Shown here: positions 44,285 to 57,000 of the stretch, piece after piece
Numbering within the stretch: position 1 is the stretch's first letter
Layout: each line of letters starts with the position of its first letter
Source of the DNA: Odontesthes bonariensis
Lineage: Eukaryota; Chordata; Actinopteri; Atheriniformes; Atherinopsidae
Assembly (NCBI RefSeq): GCF_027942865.1
Contig: NC_134524.1
Span: forward strand, 24,471,536 to 24,535,535
DNA: 64,000 nucleotides
Direction: 5' to 3'
Program-made: the position numbers and the translations under genes
Notes under the pieces: generated by a model
Database searches by the model: none
What the model was told of the DNA's origin: nothing
The model's input: the letters and a program-made list of their open reading frames with translations, nothing else

Positions 44285-44778
44285 ATGACCTGAGCAACTG
44301 TTGTTCTTTTTGTGGGTAGGAGGACCAGGATGGAACCCAAAGGGTAATTTCTATGCTTTGCCACAAAAAATGAAAAGGAATAGTTTTTACTGTATCAATG
44401 TTGCCCAGGTTATTTACAACAATTGATTACTACATTCTTCTGCATCATCGGCATCTACAGGTACTACTAATACAGGCATCACTTTTGTTGTACTCGTTTT
44501 GTGTTGACATGCAAGATTACTTACTTTCCATTGTACATATGCTGTTGAAAATAGTTTTTTAGCCAGAACTAAACAATTATGTTGGTGAGAAGAAGGAATA
44601 TTAAAGATATTATAAGTCAATTCATTTAGAGTTATTGTTAGGACACTTTATAATCTAAAATGTGCATACCACTACACCTGCCTATTTTCCCAGATTTGCT
44701 GTGACGTGTGTCAGAGGTGGTACCACCAGAATTGTGTGGATTGGCCTCCAGTGGATGAGGAGTTCTTGTGTCCCGCTT
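44285..44778 (+). pseudogene. PHD-finger, two exons
   Basis: Exon 44285-44343 gives the first CxxC (CSFCG) and contains a TAG directly after it. Exon 44694-44778, between good AG and GT sites, reads ICCDVCQRWYHQNCVDW then EEFLCPA with the last Cys across the junction. Together they show the PHD zinc-binding order, including C-x2-C, W-Y-H-x2-C and C-P-x-C. PHD fingers bind histone tails. Here the in-frame stop and neighbouring transposon debris point to a degraded mobile-element gene. Confidence 0.62.
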
Positions 44779-46667
44779 GTAAGTAATGCTGTCCCATGTT
44801 ATTTATTCTATTTGTTTTTATATTGTTAAAATGTTTTTTATTATTGATATTTTGGTTTGTTTTCATAGAAAGCTATTGTGACATGTTTATTGTGAAGGTG
44901 TTCAGTGTTCAAAGTGTTTTTCATCACAATAAATTATGTATATGCTCCCAATGATTTTGTGTGCACATTTCCCAAAAGAAGAGTTGGGGTGAATTTATCA
45001 CCAGGTAAAAATTACAATATCCTAGTGGGATGATTGTTTTTCTGTTTCTCCCAGCATAAATTACCTTTTCAGATTATAGTCAAAGGACTGATACTGATGA
45101 GGGGAGTCGTTTTCATGCATGTGCCACCTTCCTAGTAAAAGTTAAGGGGGGGGGTGCTTATTCCGGCAGGTGGAAAACCAGGCCTGCCGTGATATGCACC
45201 CCCTTTGATTTTTTTTTTCTGTTAATCCCAGAATCAAATGCTTTTCACAGTAAAAAAAAAAAAAGACTAGTGTGTTGAACCAGAGTCAGTTTAGTGCATG
45301 TGACAGCTTTACAGTAAGAGTTAAGCAGGGGGTACATGCTGTATCACAGGAGAGGGAACACAAGGCCTGCCATGAAATGCTCCCCATCTGCACAATTTTG
45401 TTTCTTTGACCTCAGCATTAGGTACTTTTAACTTTATGAATTTGGTGCCAATATATGTATGAGTTTGATAGGTCTGATAACAGATATGTTAGTGGTGGAT
45501 GGGGGATTGGTTTATTGTATTTTATCTTATAAAGCAGCAAGAAAAATATTTAATTTCTTAAAAACAAGTGTAGCTATTGAATATGAGAATATGTCCTTTA
45601 ATGGTGAGAAACACACAGATGCTATGACTTGTCTATCAGGCATAGATCAAATTACATTTTCATATCGTGATATTCAGGATCAGAAGGCTATTGTTTCGAC
45701 CTACATAGCCTACAGGTTAACACAAATAAAAGCACTTACTTTTGAACCTTGTAACAAAAGCTGGATTCATATTTAAGTCTTGTGAGATCCCAAGTCAAAT
45801 ATATTCACCTTGTTTTGAAAAATCAAGTCCATTCATTTTGTACTTATGGCTGGGGTTTATATTTTCACAGCGCTCGCTATAACGCGATTTTGTGTTGAGA
45901 AGAACATCGGAACACTCTTTAGACTTTTAAAGACTGAAAGCAACCGATGTTCTTCTCTTCCATCTCCTTCATAAATAATTAAATCGTAGAATAGTATGTT
46001 CTCCAGCGTTTGTTTAGGCGAAATGCTTCACTTTCTGAACAAACAAGTGGTGTGCGCTCGCTCCCGCGAGGGGGTGCATCTGATGGCAGGGGTGCCGAAT
46101 TCGGCAAGCCGCCCCATCGTTTCCGATTGCGGTAGCAAATCCTACGGTACAGCACAGCTCTTTGACCACTACCGCTACAAGTCATACTGAAAGTGATGGA
46201 CTGTCTGAGTTTTGAAGGTACTATTTTAACCTGCCTGGATGTCCTTTGTAATTCTTTTTTGGACTGCTGCTTCACTTCTTTTTTTTTTAGCCTTGAAGAT
46301 GAGCACAATAAAACACCATTTAAGTGAATTCCCGCATTTGGCTTTAATTTTTGTCATAACAGAGCCCAGCCACACTTGTATATACTTTTTGCCCCCATAT
46401 ATTTTTCATATTATGGCATTTTATATGCCAAGACCTTTTTTTCTCGAAAAAAAAAAAAAAGATCTATTTCGAGATACCGAAGCTCGTTTTGTGGCGCTAT
46501 GGGGCTAATGATGTATTTTCCACGATGACGGGTTCAGATATTTTGTTAGTTCTGCCAAGTTAAGTTAGTTTTCTCATCACAGCAAAACAGCGGGAAAAAC
46601 TGAGGGGCATCCACTGGCTGAAGTGCAGCTCAGTTAGATAGACTCTCTGCCCACGGATGCCACCGTC
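44779..46667. other. No intact gene; degenerate tandem duplication inside
   Basis: 45030-45240 and 45240-45430 are two diverged copies of a ~195-bp unit (shared phrases include gcatgtgcc/gcatgtgac, agttaag, aggcctgcc, tgctccc/tgcaccccc). The 105-codon frame at 45459-45776 has no recognisable domain. Confidence 0.45.
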
Positions 46668-47248
46668 TAGCCTGGCGACGCCATCCTACGTACTTCCGCA
46701 CATAGTCTGGCCAAATCCCCCTACCTCGGTTCGCTCAGTGTTTTGCCAATCAGCAAACAGTTGCGAGTGGTGACGCAGAACTCACGCGCGGAGTCCATTG
46801 TAGTCCATATAATTGTAGTTCAACCGCAGCGGAAATAAACATGGCGACGGAAGAACGCTAGAAGCTATCCATGAAGTTGTCTCAACTCTGAAGAGCATTA
46901 CACAATTAAAACGGGAGCAAGAGGAATGCCTCTTCAATATTGTTAGTGGCAAGGATGTCGAAGCTCTCCTTCCAACTGGCTTTGGGAAAAGTTTGATTTA
47001 TCAAATGGTACCGGTATAATGAAAGCGGATGTGGGAAGCGTGATTCGCGAGCTAGAGCCTCGCGAGAGTAAGCATGAACCTCGGCGCATAACCAACGTCA
47101 TTTCTAAACATTATGATTGGTTAAGGGAACTCCGTTACTCCAATGAATTTAAGTTGCTGGGTAAGGTCCCGCCCTCCATGGAAACGGATTCCTCTTGGGT
47201 TTTCCCAGACTGTTTGACAGAGTCAACAGTCGGCTTTCGCCCAGGCTA
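46668..47248 (+). mobile_element. RecQ-fragment-carrying element, copy 2 (9-bp TSD)
   Basis: A 581-bp unit with the same termini as copy 1 (TAGCCTGGCGACGCC ... CGCCCAGGCTA), flanked by gccaccgtc at 46659-46667 and 47249-47257. It lacks ~20 bp near the left end relative to copy 1, and a 1-bp deletion near 47016 breaks the helicase-like frame. The Walker A coding segment is at 46969-46992. The out-of-frame ATG and following TAG are shared with copy 1, so they were in the mobilised progenitor. Confidence 0.85.
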
Positions 47249-48002
47249 GCCACCGTCTGCGCTGAAGCGCAAAAATTGACTTGACTTAGAGCAGTCAACA
47301 GAATTACACACGCATGTGTTGACTTAACATTCCAGATCCTCCCCAACTGTCACGAAAGCGGGGAGATTAGGTGCTGACACAGAAACACGCTCATTTTCAA
47401 GCTCACCAAATTCCCTCGTGATCTCGATAAAAACACTAAACGCACACATCTTTTTATTTCCTATGTAAGCAGTCTACTGTATGCTGTGTTCTCAAAACAA
47501 ACAGTGAAAACAAGAAAATGTAACTTCTTATTATCATTAGGTGCGTTTATATGGACACGTTTCGTTTAAAGAGATTACATGTAATCGGTTTATTAGAATT
47601 CGACCGAACTGTATATATGAGCCACAAATAAAGAGATTAAATTTCTTCCGAGTTTACATGTTACAGCAATTTAATCCGATAGGATGATGTTTTAACAAAT
47701 GTTGCAGTATGTCTGAGCTGTTTCTTTGCTTTGTGTTACATGAAAAAATGAGGTGCTCTGTTTTTTTTTCTTTTAAAAAAAACTGCATAGAAGGCCAAGG
47801 GGCAGGACAGCCCCAGTCCGCGCACGCAAGCACACACGCACCACTGACAGGCATACCTGTCCATCTCATTCATTGCTGTGAAAATGCCGTCTCTTATGCC
47901 AATCGGCCGGAGGTTTATTTGGACGTGTTCAATGCCGTTTTACTAAAATGTCAAGCAAAGCGTGGATTATTGTTTTAAATGGGTCGTTTTGACAAAAAGT
48001 CT

Positions 48003-48079
48003 GGGGTTGCTTTAGGGTTGCTGAGTAATTTCTTGGGGTTGCTATAGCAACTGCAAGCAACCCTGTAGCGCCGCCTCTG
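48003..48079 (-). mobile_element. End fragment of the CAGAGGCGGCGC hAT family
   Basis: On the minus strand, 48079 downward reads CAGAGGCGGCGCTACAGGG and continues parallel to 12924-12990. Only this end is recognisable; the other end and the target duplication were not found. Confidence 0.6.
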
Positions 48080-48108
48080 TGCTACACACATAGAAAAAAG
48101 ATATTTGG

Positions 48109-48492
48109 CTACTTACTAGTAACATTTCTCTCCTCCTCAAATCCGACATCGACACCATGGCTGACGTCCGAAAGGGGTCTGCCTCCCAGTATGTCGTCCA
48201 TTTCCGTCTGGTACGCGAAATTGGCCGGGCTTGATCCGCTTTTACCTTTACCATTTTGCCTTTTGGCATTGGAGTAGGCGGCCTTCAGGGCTTTCCATCT
48301 TGACTTAATCTGGTCAACGGACCGGTCAAACCCTGCCTCTTTCAAGGCTGTGTGGACATCATTAAAGATTTCCGAGTTCCTCATCTTCCTCCCGTCCAGT
48401 TTTGACATGATATTTTGCTCTTGCAACGTTTTCAATAAAAACACTGTTTCCTCCCCCGACCAATTTTTGTTCTTCTTCACCGTCGCCGTCAT
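48109..48492 (-). CDS. Myb/SANT-like DNA-binding protein of a Harbinger element
   Basis: Frame of 127 residues from ATG 48492: MTATVKKNKNWSGEETVFLL, then DGRKMRNSEIFNDVHTALKE, IKSRWKALKAAYSNAKRQNG and a linker with FAYQTEMDDILGGRP. This is the trihelix/Myb-like domain (spaced aromatic residues W, F, W) found as the second protein of Harbinger transposons, which brings the nuclease to the element ends. A GTAAGT donor at the end (near 48118) suggests splicing into a lost exon. The frame is open; host function is unlikely. Confidence 0.7.
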   Translation of the reverse strand: MTATVKKNKNWSGEETVFLLKTLQEQNIMSKLDGRKMRNSEIFNDVHTALKEAGFDRSVDQIKSRWKALKAAYSNAKRQNGKGKSGSSPANFAYQTEMDDILGGRPLSDVSHGVDVGFEEERNVTSK

Positions 48493-48809
48493 TTTAACTT
48501 CGATATCTTCCGTTATTTGCCATTTAACTAGAACTACACAGTCTTTATTAACTTTATCTCGCGCGCCCTTACACTTGCGCAGTAACATGAAACATGTTCT
48601 AATAAACGGTTTATCCAGGTGTGCCTGTTTATATGGGGAATTTCCTCCTTCAATCGGATTATATGAACGGTCCAAACATAAATATTTAACCCGTTTATAT
48701 TTAAGGAGATTATTTGACTGTTTACATGACGCATATTTAATCTCTTTACACGTGTAATCGGTTTAAAAGTGCATTTAATCAGATTAAACGTGTCCATATA
48801 AACGCACCT

Positions 48810-51203
48810 ATTAAAACTAAGACGTTGTCATCTCGAGATAATGGCATCAAAAGTGAATAATTGTAGGCTATGCATTCTATGCTTATCTGCTCAACTACCA
48901 AACACAATAAGACTTATAAAGACACAAAATGGTGACTTGGATTAGAAATAAGATAAGCAGTGTCAGTGAAAGTCAGTCTGTCCACGGTTTTGGTCGAGAC
49001 TGATGAGCAGTGAGTTCAGAAAGTTTTCCAATCTTTCTTACATTTTGTTTTTGTGAAGAAAGTGTTGTCCCTTCTGGGCTACAGTAGAAACGTGAAGGGG
49101 AAACCTGTTGGAGGACTGAGGAGGAAGAGGAGGAGGAGGAGGGCGAAGTGTCACATTCTTGCATAATTATCGCTCAGTCTATGGCTACAAAAACACAACA
49201 AAGGAAACCACATTATATTACATTTCTGCCAGTGAATCACCCCAGATGTTACATGCTGGAACTTTAAAGAATTTTTGGCCCCAGTGGCAGTCTTTCGTCT
49301 GTTGGGGAAAGGATCTTTCTCTGACAGTTTTCCTCATTCTTCTTGGCAGAAATGTTTAATCTCAACCAGACTGGATGGGTAGCCACAGTGCACGTTTTCA
49401 AGTCTTTTCGAAGCGTTCCTTAAAAACACTCCAGGGTTTTCTTCGGTGTTACACTTCAGGCCATTCCTTGAGAAACGTAAACCTGCTTCCATCTTTGCCT
49501 CTGTTATCAGTAGTCTCTCCACGTTCAGTTGAACAGTCCTTTTTAGCTTGGGAGGGTCCCATATTGTGAGATTAATTTCCTGATTGGAAGCTGGGATAAG
49601 AGCTGAATGATCCACTAAATTTTCAGGAAATGAGCTTCAGTGCTTCTTTTAGTATCTCCTTTAGCATTTCCTTTATGAAAGCAAACGGTATTGCTCCGTC
49701 GCATTTTTCCTTGCAGTCGCAACATCAAAGCGATGGAGTCACACTCACTGTGATCCACTTAGATTTGAAGACAGGAGGCTGGAAAGCAAGCTGACGTGAG
49801 CGGCCTGCAATAACATCTTTCGCTTTTGTGGCTTTTTCTTTCCTCTTTTTTCAATTACCAACCTTGATCGTGAATTTATATTTCCACTGATTTCATAAAT
49901 ATAGAATATAATCTCAGTGATATGACATGATAAGAGCATTTGCGTTTGCACAACAGCAGGTGAAACTGATTCGCAATGAGTGTTGCTTCCTAACTGGACA
50001 GGTTGATTTCACAGAAGTGTGATTGACTTGGAGTTAGCCTAGATTGTGTTGTTTAGGTGTTCCCTTTATTGTTTTGAGCGGTGTATACTGTTCAAATTAC
50101 AAAACCTTTTTTTTCTTCTATTGTGACTGAAAATCTATTGAATACCTTGGTGTTTCTTAACAAAGCGCCCACACCTGTAAAGATGCCATGAGAAAAGCTA
50201 GATGAACCTTCAGCTGAATTGATTTGTCACTGAAGGAAGTCTTTCCTCAAGCGGAGAGCAGCATATCCAAATGGAGCTACAAACGAAAAAAAAACGAAAT
50301 GCAATAAGTGGCTGGACCCTCTTCTTCTAACCTCGGTGTGACCCCACTGTGAAGAATGTGCAACCACTTCGAACTGGTTTCGCCACGCGAACAACAGCCC
50401 GACTCTTGACTCTTTGTTTTAAAAATATTACAGCGAATAACTGAACATAAGCTGCATGAAATTCAGGGTATGTCTCTCTTTCACACATTTTTTTTTTAGG
50501 CTCCGGTTCGTTTTCCCCATTTAACCGAGACCCTTCAATTTAGATTGGCTCAAACTCCATGTTTCACGTCTCTGCAGAGGTGACCTTTCCGGGTGACATT
50601 TGGAAATTAATTCCCCTCGAGCAACACGTCACAGAGGCCGTTTTCCTGGAAGTGTCTTTTTGGTTGTTTGTTATGTTTCTCTCTTCTACTTGATATTAAC
50701 TCTGTCACATCCCTGGTATAGTTAAAATGACAAAACCTCAGATAATCTGTTTGCATAGGTGATATGATGCGATATGATTGTTTTTTATTCAAAACATTTA
50801 TTCTCCCAACCCCTACACAAATCAAATGAGACAGAAGGAATTCTGTTAATTGTGTCACTTACTAAAACTATAATCCTCCTGAAGCGAGGACTTATGTATT
50901 TTGAATCTTTGATCGCTGCTGGTTGCCTGACTGAATCAATGCTGCTGTCCATAGCAGTGGAACCTGACCTCACGACCATTTCTTGATAACCTTAACAGCT
51001 CCTCATTTCAGATTGGCTGTCACGTTTTTTGTTTTTCTGAATTCCACTCGTGGCCTGTGCATTCTAGAATCAGGTACAGCCTGACTGCAGCAGCCAAATT
51101 ACGCCCAGCAAAAATACGATGAAAACAGAACAAATCTACTTCTCAGCACCAACAATCGCGCAATCAGTATTTGTTCATTTAAATCGTAGCCTGCGGTTGA
51201 AAC
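48810..51203. other. No gene recognised; purine-rich tract
   Basis: About 2.4 kb without a domain-bearing frame. 49113-49146 is a GGAGGA-type purine tract. Open frames at 49334-49615 (-) and 50774-50986 (+) show nothing recognisable. Confidence 0.45.
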
Positions 51204-51206
51204 GCA

Positions 51207-51928
51207 GGCCACATTTACACATAGCAAGGTATTTAGAGAAACAGATATTTCCCCCCCTTCCGTTTTCAATAATAACATCGTGCACACAACATCGTTTTCA
51301 AAAAACTTGTCATTTACATCAACCCGCATAAATACGCCGTCAACCGCCATAATAACTATGCCAAACCTATTGGCGGCAGTGTAGGGAAAGGAATAAAGCC
51401 ATGCAAGCCAATCAAAATCCTCAGAATCGAGGACTTTCCTCATGTGAAGGAGGAGATAACGCGAGCAAATATCACAACAAAATTGAAGGCATTAAGAGGG
51501 AAATATAGACAGTCAGTGCATACTGGACGCAGGAGCGGCCACGGAAGAGTGGTGCTCCTCTATTTTGAATTGTGCGAGCAGGTTTGGGGTGGCAAATGCA
51601 ATAAGGCCAGAATGGTTTGCACAAATGTAAAAATTAGTAGAACTTTAACATCATCCATGATAATCCTGGTCAGTAGCCAAACAAACTGTAAACATAAGGC
51701 GCTCGCATGACGTTAAGCATTTTCTGGCGCATAATGTGACGTTTAAGAACCTAAAACGCCGTTTCTCCCAGTTGACACGGCAACACATAACCGGCATTAT
51801 CAGAAATCTCCACTTTGGCCGGAGGTTTTAGAAATAATCGTTTTCTGTGATAAAAACGGGGTTTTGGTATAAATGAGAGGCGAAACCGCAGGAAAATATC
51901 TGCGTCTTCCTATCGTGTAAACGGGGCC
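51207..51928 (+). mobile_element. Harbinger-like element, 722 bp, with Myb/SANT fragment
   Basis: Termini GGCCACATTTACACATAG and (minus) GGCCCCGTTTACACGATAG, flanked by 3-bp gca at 51204-51206 and 51929-51931. On the plus strand at 51445-51595 it encodes EITRANITTKLKALRGKYRQ followed by SGHGRVVLLYFELCEQVWGG, the C-terminal half of a Myb/SANT- or MADF-like domain typical of Harbinger partners. No nuclease. Non-autonomous. Confidence 0.72.
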
Positions 51929-51931
51929 GCA

Positions 51932-52419
51932 GTAACCAGCAGCTAGACTTTCAGCCACTAATACACACATCTGTCCAGTTGTGGCTCATTTGCACCGGTT
52001 CCTCAGTGAGACGAGGGACTTATGTTTTAACTTTTAAATCCCTTCTTGGTTAGATTTCAGGGTATTATGAATTACCCCCACTTTGAATTATTATCAACAC
52101 ATTTTCCCTGCAATCAAAACTATATCTTTCTGTACCTGACTCACACTGGAAAAGTAAAGCCTTTCTAAGCCTTTCTGCTCACCTTTGACATTTGTCTTTC
52201 ATTCCACCAGACAACTTTAGTGTCCCCACTTAGAAAAACAGCAATGGAAAAATGGTCTTTTGGATATTTTTTAATCTTATTGTGGAAATAGTAATGAGTA
52301 TGCAATTTTTTTTTTGTAACAAATGGGTAAAAGGTCACTTTGTGGTAATAGTATCAAAATTTGAAAAAAAGTTATGGGGAAATACATGTACATACCTGTT
52401 TAGATACTACTGATATGAA
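51932..52419. other. No gene recognised
   Basis: AT-rich sequence leading into a LINE fragment. Confidence 0.35.
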
Positions 52420-53171
52420 TGGTTTTCACTGCCCTGGATGGGAAACACTTTGGGTCAATTCTGTTGCCACAGGCAGAACCAATAGCAAGTGGGGGGGATG
52501 TGGAAATCGTTGATTCTTACAAGTACTTAGGTACAATATTTGACAGTGAGCTCAAGTTTCATGTAAACACTGAGACAATTGTCAAAAAGGGACAACAGAG
52601 AATTCATCTGCTGAGGAAGCTTAACTCCTTCAGTGTCTCTAAAACCATTTTACGTAACTTTTATCAGTCTTTTAACTTTTTTTTATGTTGGTTCAATAGC
52701 CTATCAGTCAAAGACAAGAACAGTCTCAGCAGCATTGTTAACACTTCAAAGATTATTGGAACACAGCTAAACAGTCTGAGTGCTCTGTTTAACAAACAGG
52801 CAGTCCAAAAGGCTGAAAGTATCATCAGTCAGCCTGATCATGTTTTAGGTGGTGAATTTTCATCAATGCCCTCTGGGAGGCGCTATTATTCTGTCAGGAC
52901 AAAAACAAAAAGGTATTCTGGATCCTTCATTCCTACAACCATTAGATTATTAAATAAGGTTGTAGGAATAGAGTATATTACTGACAATTTGATTTACTGA
53001 GCGCTGTTCATCACTGACAGGACAGGGTGTTTGACTGTATGTGTGTGTTAAGATGTATGTTTTTATCTATCTATTTTTCTTATTTATACTATTTAATGTT
53101 GATTGATGGAGACTGGGACTGCAAACCTAATTGCCCACTGATGGGATAAATAAAGTTTTCTGAATCTGAAT
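52420..53171 (+). pseudogene. Non-LTR LINE C-terminal fragment
   Basis: Reads VDSYKYLGTIFDSELKFHVN, QQRIHLLRKLNSF and LNKVVGIEYITDNLIY-stop, the region just after the reverse transcriptase palm (the YLG motif) of fish CR1/L2/Rex1-group LINEs. The 3' tail ends aataaagttttctgaatctgaatc. 5' truncated. Confidence 0.65.
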
Positions 53172-54085
53172 CAGTGTGGTAGAGAGGAACAAAGTACAGA
53201 CACGAGAGGATTGCTAGAAAGCAAGTCATTGAAAACAATCCAAAACGACTTTTAGAACAAGAAATGGAGGTGGCTGAAAAAAATGACGATAATCTGGGAG
53301 CAAACTGCAAATCACATCGGTATTTAATACAGGTTTGGGGACATTACTACAAACAGAAGTCATGAGGATAAAACAACAAAGAAAAAAAAGGCCATTTGTT
53401 TTGAATGAGTGGGGATATCCAAACTTTTGGCTGGGACACTAAATAAGTGACAGGACATGACCGAAAAAGACAAAAACTCGCACATATAAAACATCACATA
53501 GACGTTCTACAATATCCGTTCAAAGGTGTTTTGTGAGACAAGCCGCTGCAACAAACAAAATGCTGCCTTAAGGTTATTAAAGGAGTATCACGTATCTAAC
53601 GCCGACATTTCTGACGTCACAACTTGGCCCGACAGCTGCAAAGATCTAATAAACTCACACCTAACACAGATTTCTCATTTCTTTCCATTTCAAGTCAGGT
53701 CTTCCTCAGCCCCAACAGACACTGATTCAAGTGACATTAACACAGCTCCCTGTGGAGCTACAAGGGGTTTTATGCGACCGCATCACCGATGGAAAAAAAC
53801 AAAAACAATGAACCGTGGAACTCTTTACATCCTCCTTCAAATGCATTTTGAAATGAAGCAAAATTCACGGCTATTGGACAAAAAAGCTTTAGGTAAACTA
53901 CAAAAAACACAAACCGTGAGACGTTATTCGAGCTGCGCCTTTGAGGAACACTTAAATGCTCGATGCTATAATGTTAAAAGCAAAAGTATTATTGAAATTA
54001 CAGATTGAAAACTAAATCCTATCCTCTGAATGTGGACATGTAAGTCCGTAACAAAGAAAAATGTCACGCCTCAAAAGCAGATGTC
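53172..54085. other. Downstream region of asb11; no separate gene
   Basis: Contains the motif ccaaacttttggctgggaca near 53420, which resembles a Tc1-type end, and a 160-codon frame at 53526-54008 without domain support. The asb11 3' UTR probably lies here; no AATAAA was found on the minus strand. Confidence 0.4.
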
Positions 54086-57000
54086 TCATCGGTAGAGAAG
54101 GCGATCCGTGAGGCTGTTTGGGAGGTTAAGGCTGGAGGCTTTGTGCAGACGACTCCTCCCGAGACTTCGGCGAATAGAGAGACGACACAGCTGAAACAGA
54201 GAGCAGAGACCTGCGCCAAGGAGAGGAAACAGAAGTAACAAAAAAAAAAAAAAAAAAAAAAAGAATTCGTTCATAGTTAAAGTAGAACAACTAGGAAAAA
54301 GGTTTTGGTGCCTGATGAGTGTGTGGATGTAGTTACTTTGTACGACACACCTCTTTTCTGCAGTGTGACTCTAACTGCGCTGTTTGGCAACGACAGGTCC
54401 AGAGGAGTCCATCCCTGAGCGTTCCTGCGCCACCTATCGGCCCCGAAGTCGAGCAGAAGTTCCACCACATTCGACCTTCCACGCCGAACTGCAGCATGTA
54501 AAGGACTTTCCAGCCAATTTCCAGCGTGAACATCTGCCCCTGTATGTATGCAAAAACAGCTAAATGAAGACATTTTGACCCTAGACACCAAAAACCACAC
54601 GTTTCCTCACGAATTGCACGCCGCTAAGGCTGGGAAATGAATACTAGTGACTTAGGAAAATATAAGCAAAACATGGAGAAGAGCATTTAGTAATGTCAAA
54701 TGGTTTGCAGCCACATCTGTTAGTTCTGCAAGTTAGATGAGCAGCGAGACTTGTGCAGGAGTAATGGGCTCCTGTGAAGTGTCAAAGTGTGAAAGACTGC
54801 TTTCTGTCTCTGTGGAAAGGGAAAGTGGGGGGCAAAGAAAGGTTAGACGGTGGATGGATAAAAATCCCCCAGCCAGCGGCCGGAACAAAAGCTGCAGCTG
54901 CAAAACACTCAGAAACGTCTGAATTTTCCCTCAACAGCAACATAAGTAAAGTATTGAGCTGGCCGATGCCCTGGTTGATGGACAATGTCACACCGGATCA
55001 GAGCTTCCTGCGGTGTGTGCTAATGGTCCAGTCTGAGCTCTCGTGTGTGAAGCAGCAGCAGTCGCACTTTTGCTCCTGCTGAGAACTCCGGGATAGCGTC
55101 AGCAAATATGAAATGAATGAAATAAGTGAGTACAAAGAGAAAAAAGTAAACTGCCATGTGGGAAGCAGCTGCTTTTTAAATTTGTTAGAAGCATGTTATA
55201 CAGCCAGCTGGCTAGCTAAAAGTGATGGTTTTACTTTCCTAAACATGATTACTTTTCTATGTTTTTTTTGGTCAATTTTATGGACTAACAAGAAAAAAAA
55301 AAAAAAAAAAAAAAAAAAACTATTTCTGTAACTGAAAAGATGATATTTTTTTTTTTCTGTTGTGAACGTGTTTCACAACAGTCACTGTGCTATTATAAAC
55401 AAATAAAGTATAGATTGTGACATTAACTCGAGTCCTGTGAAGGACTGTTTCCTCAATATCAACACACCAGTTGAAAGGATTCTGTGCCTTCGCCTGTTTT
55501 CCATTTGTGTGAAACATGATGACAACAGAAAAAAAAGGTTAAGATGTGGGACTAACTTTGGATTTGTACCATAAAGTCTCGCTTCAATGTTCTTTTCATC
55601 TTCATTTTTTTAATCTGTCACTATGGTTACGGCCACCATACTTCATTTGTACCACACACGCTTTGTTATTTATGTCTGGTCTCACAGGATCTAAATCCCA
55701 ATGTAACCCCCCACTTGAAACTAGCCTCTCTGTTATGCTAATGAAGTTAGTTGTGTCTGTTCACTTTCTGGGCTGCAGGGCAACTGCAACACGTGCCTCT
55801 GCGGGCTCCTCCTAGTGTGTGTCTGTTCCTTAAGATTGATTGAACGCAGCGGTGAAATCACCATTTTTGTGAAAGACATGCTGGCAAAATAAAAGAAGCG
55901 TCCTCCTCCTCCTGTCCTTTTGTTCCTACTCATTACCTGAACGTAGCAGCACCTCTACACTGGCTGCAGCCTGGGCCTGGCAGGCAGAATACAGCGCCGT
56001 CCCCATCTCTGGAAGCTCCATGTCAATAGGAGCTCCGCTGGACAGCAGCAGCGCCTCCAGACACTCTCTGTGACCTGGTGACGAAACAACACGGCATCAC
56101 AACCTGTGCTGGGACATTTCGCGTTTTAACACTCTGGACGTTTTCGCGCGCGCACACACCGTTTATTGCAGCTTCATGGATGGGTGAAGCCAGGGGGTGG
56201 ATGTTGTGGACGGAGGCGCCGTGCTCTAAGAGGAGCCTGACGCAATCAGCACTCCTGCTCCTGCAGGAGTTATAGAGAGGTGTGGCGCCATCTTTCGTTA
56301 CTTCATTTGCCTGAGAATGGAGTATAATAGCTGTTTATTCATCAAGACACACCCTCCCCACACACACACACACACACACACTCACATGGCTCCCTAAGCT
56401 CTAAGACCTATAAACAGATTGAGCTACTAAAACTTTGAGAAGTTTGAGCTTCAGGAAGGGAGGTTCCAGCCACATGATGCTCAGAGAGAATCAGAAGGTT
56501 GTTTTGCTAAATAATGCAAAGACTGTTGTTACTCCCCCAAATTCAGCCTTGGCACACATTGTCAGTTATATATATTTCTTATAAAATGTTTCAGTGGAGG
56601 TGACAACTCAGCTTGTTCTTTTTACATCTTTAAAGCTTGTTTGCATAATGATGACGAATTGTTATACAGTAGTTACTGTATATGTGCTTGAGAAAGACTG
56701 GGCAAGCAACATGCAGAGGGATAAATCTTTAAATCTCACAATTAATCATTGCGCTCTCGGTCGAATAAGTTAAACTGACAATTTGGCTTATTTCAACAAC
56801 GATTCAAAAATATCAGTATAGTATATCCACACTCCTGTCCCCCTTAACATCTCCTAGTATGGACAAGGATCTCAGGTACAAATTCTGAATTAGTCTCTTC
56901 GGTTAAAACTTAAAAGATTGAACTCGAATCGAGGCATTCTTACATTTGCACCGTTGTCCAACAGAAATTTGGCACATGCGAAATGACCGCCGAGACAGGC

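Larger units (their letters stand above)
47539..48809 (-). mobile_element. Harbinger-like element with Myb/SANT gene
   Basis: Identical 24-bp terminal inverted repeats beginning AGGTGCGTTTATATGGACAC at both ends, with 3-bp flanks ATT (47536-47538 and 48810-48812). It carries only the Myb/SANT-like gene (minus); there is no nuclease. An end fragment of the outer-hAT family (48003-48079) sits inside. Non-autonomous. Confidence 0.8.

Noticed and set aside
45459-45776. 105-codon frame
   Set aside because: AT-rich stretch with no recognisable motif, promoter or junctions.
51099-51443. 114-codon minus-strand frame
   Set aside because: Overlaps the terminus of a Harbinger-like element whose recognisable coding is on the plus strand.
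53526-54008. 160-codon frame downstream of asb11
   Set aside because: Lies antisense to the probable asb11 3' UTR and shows no domain or compositional sign of coding.
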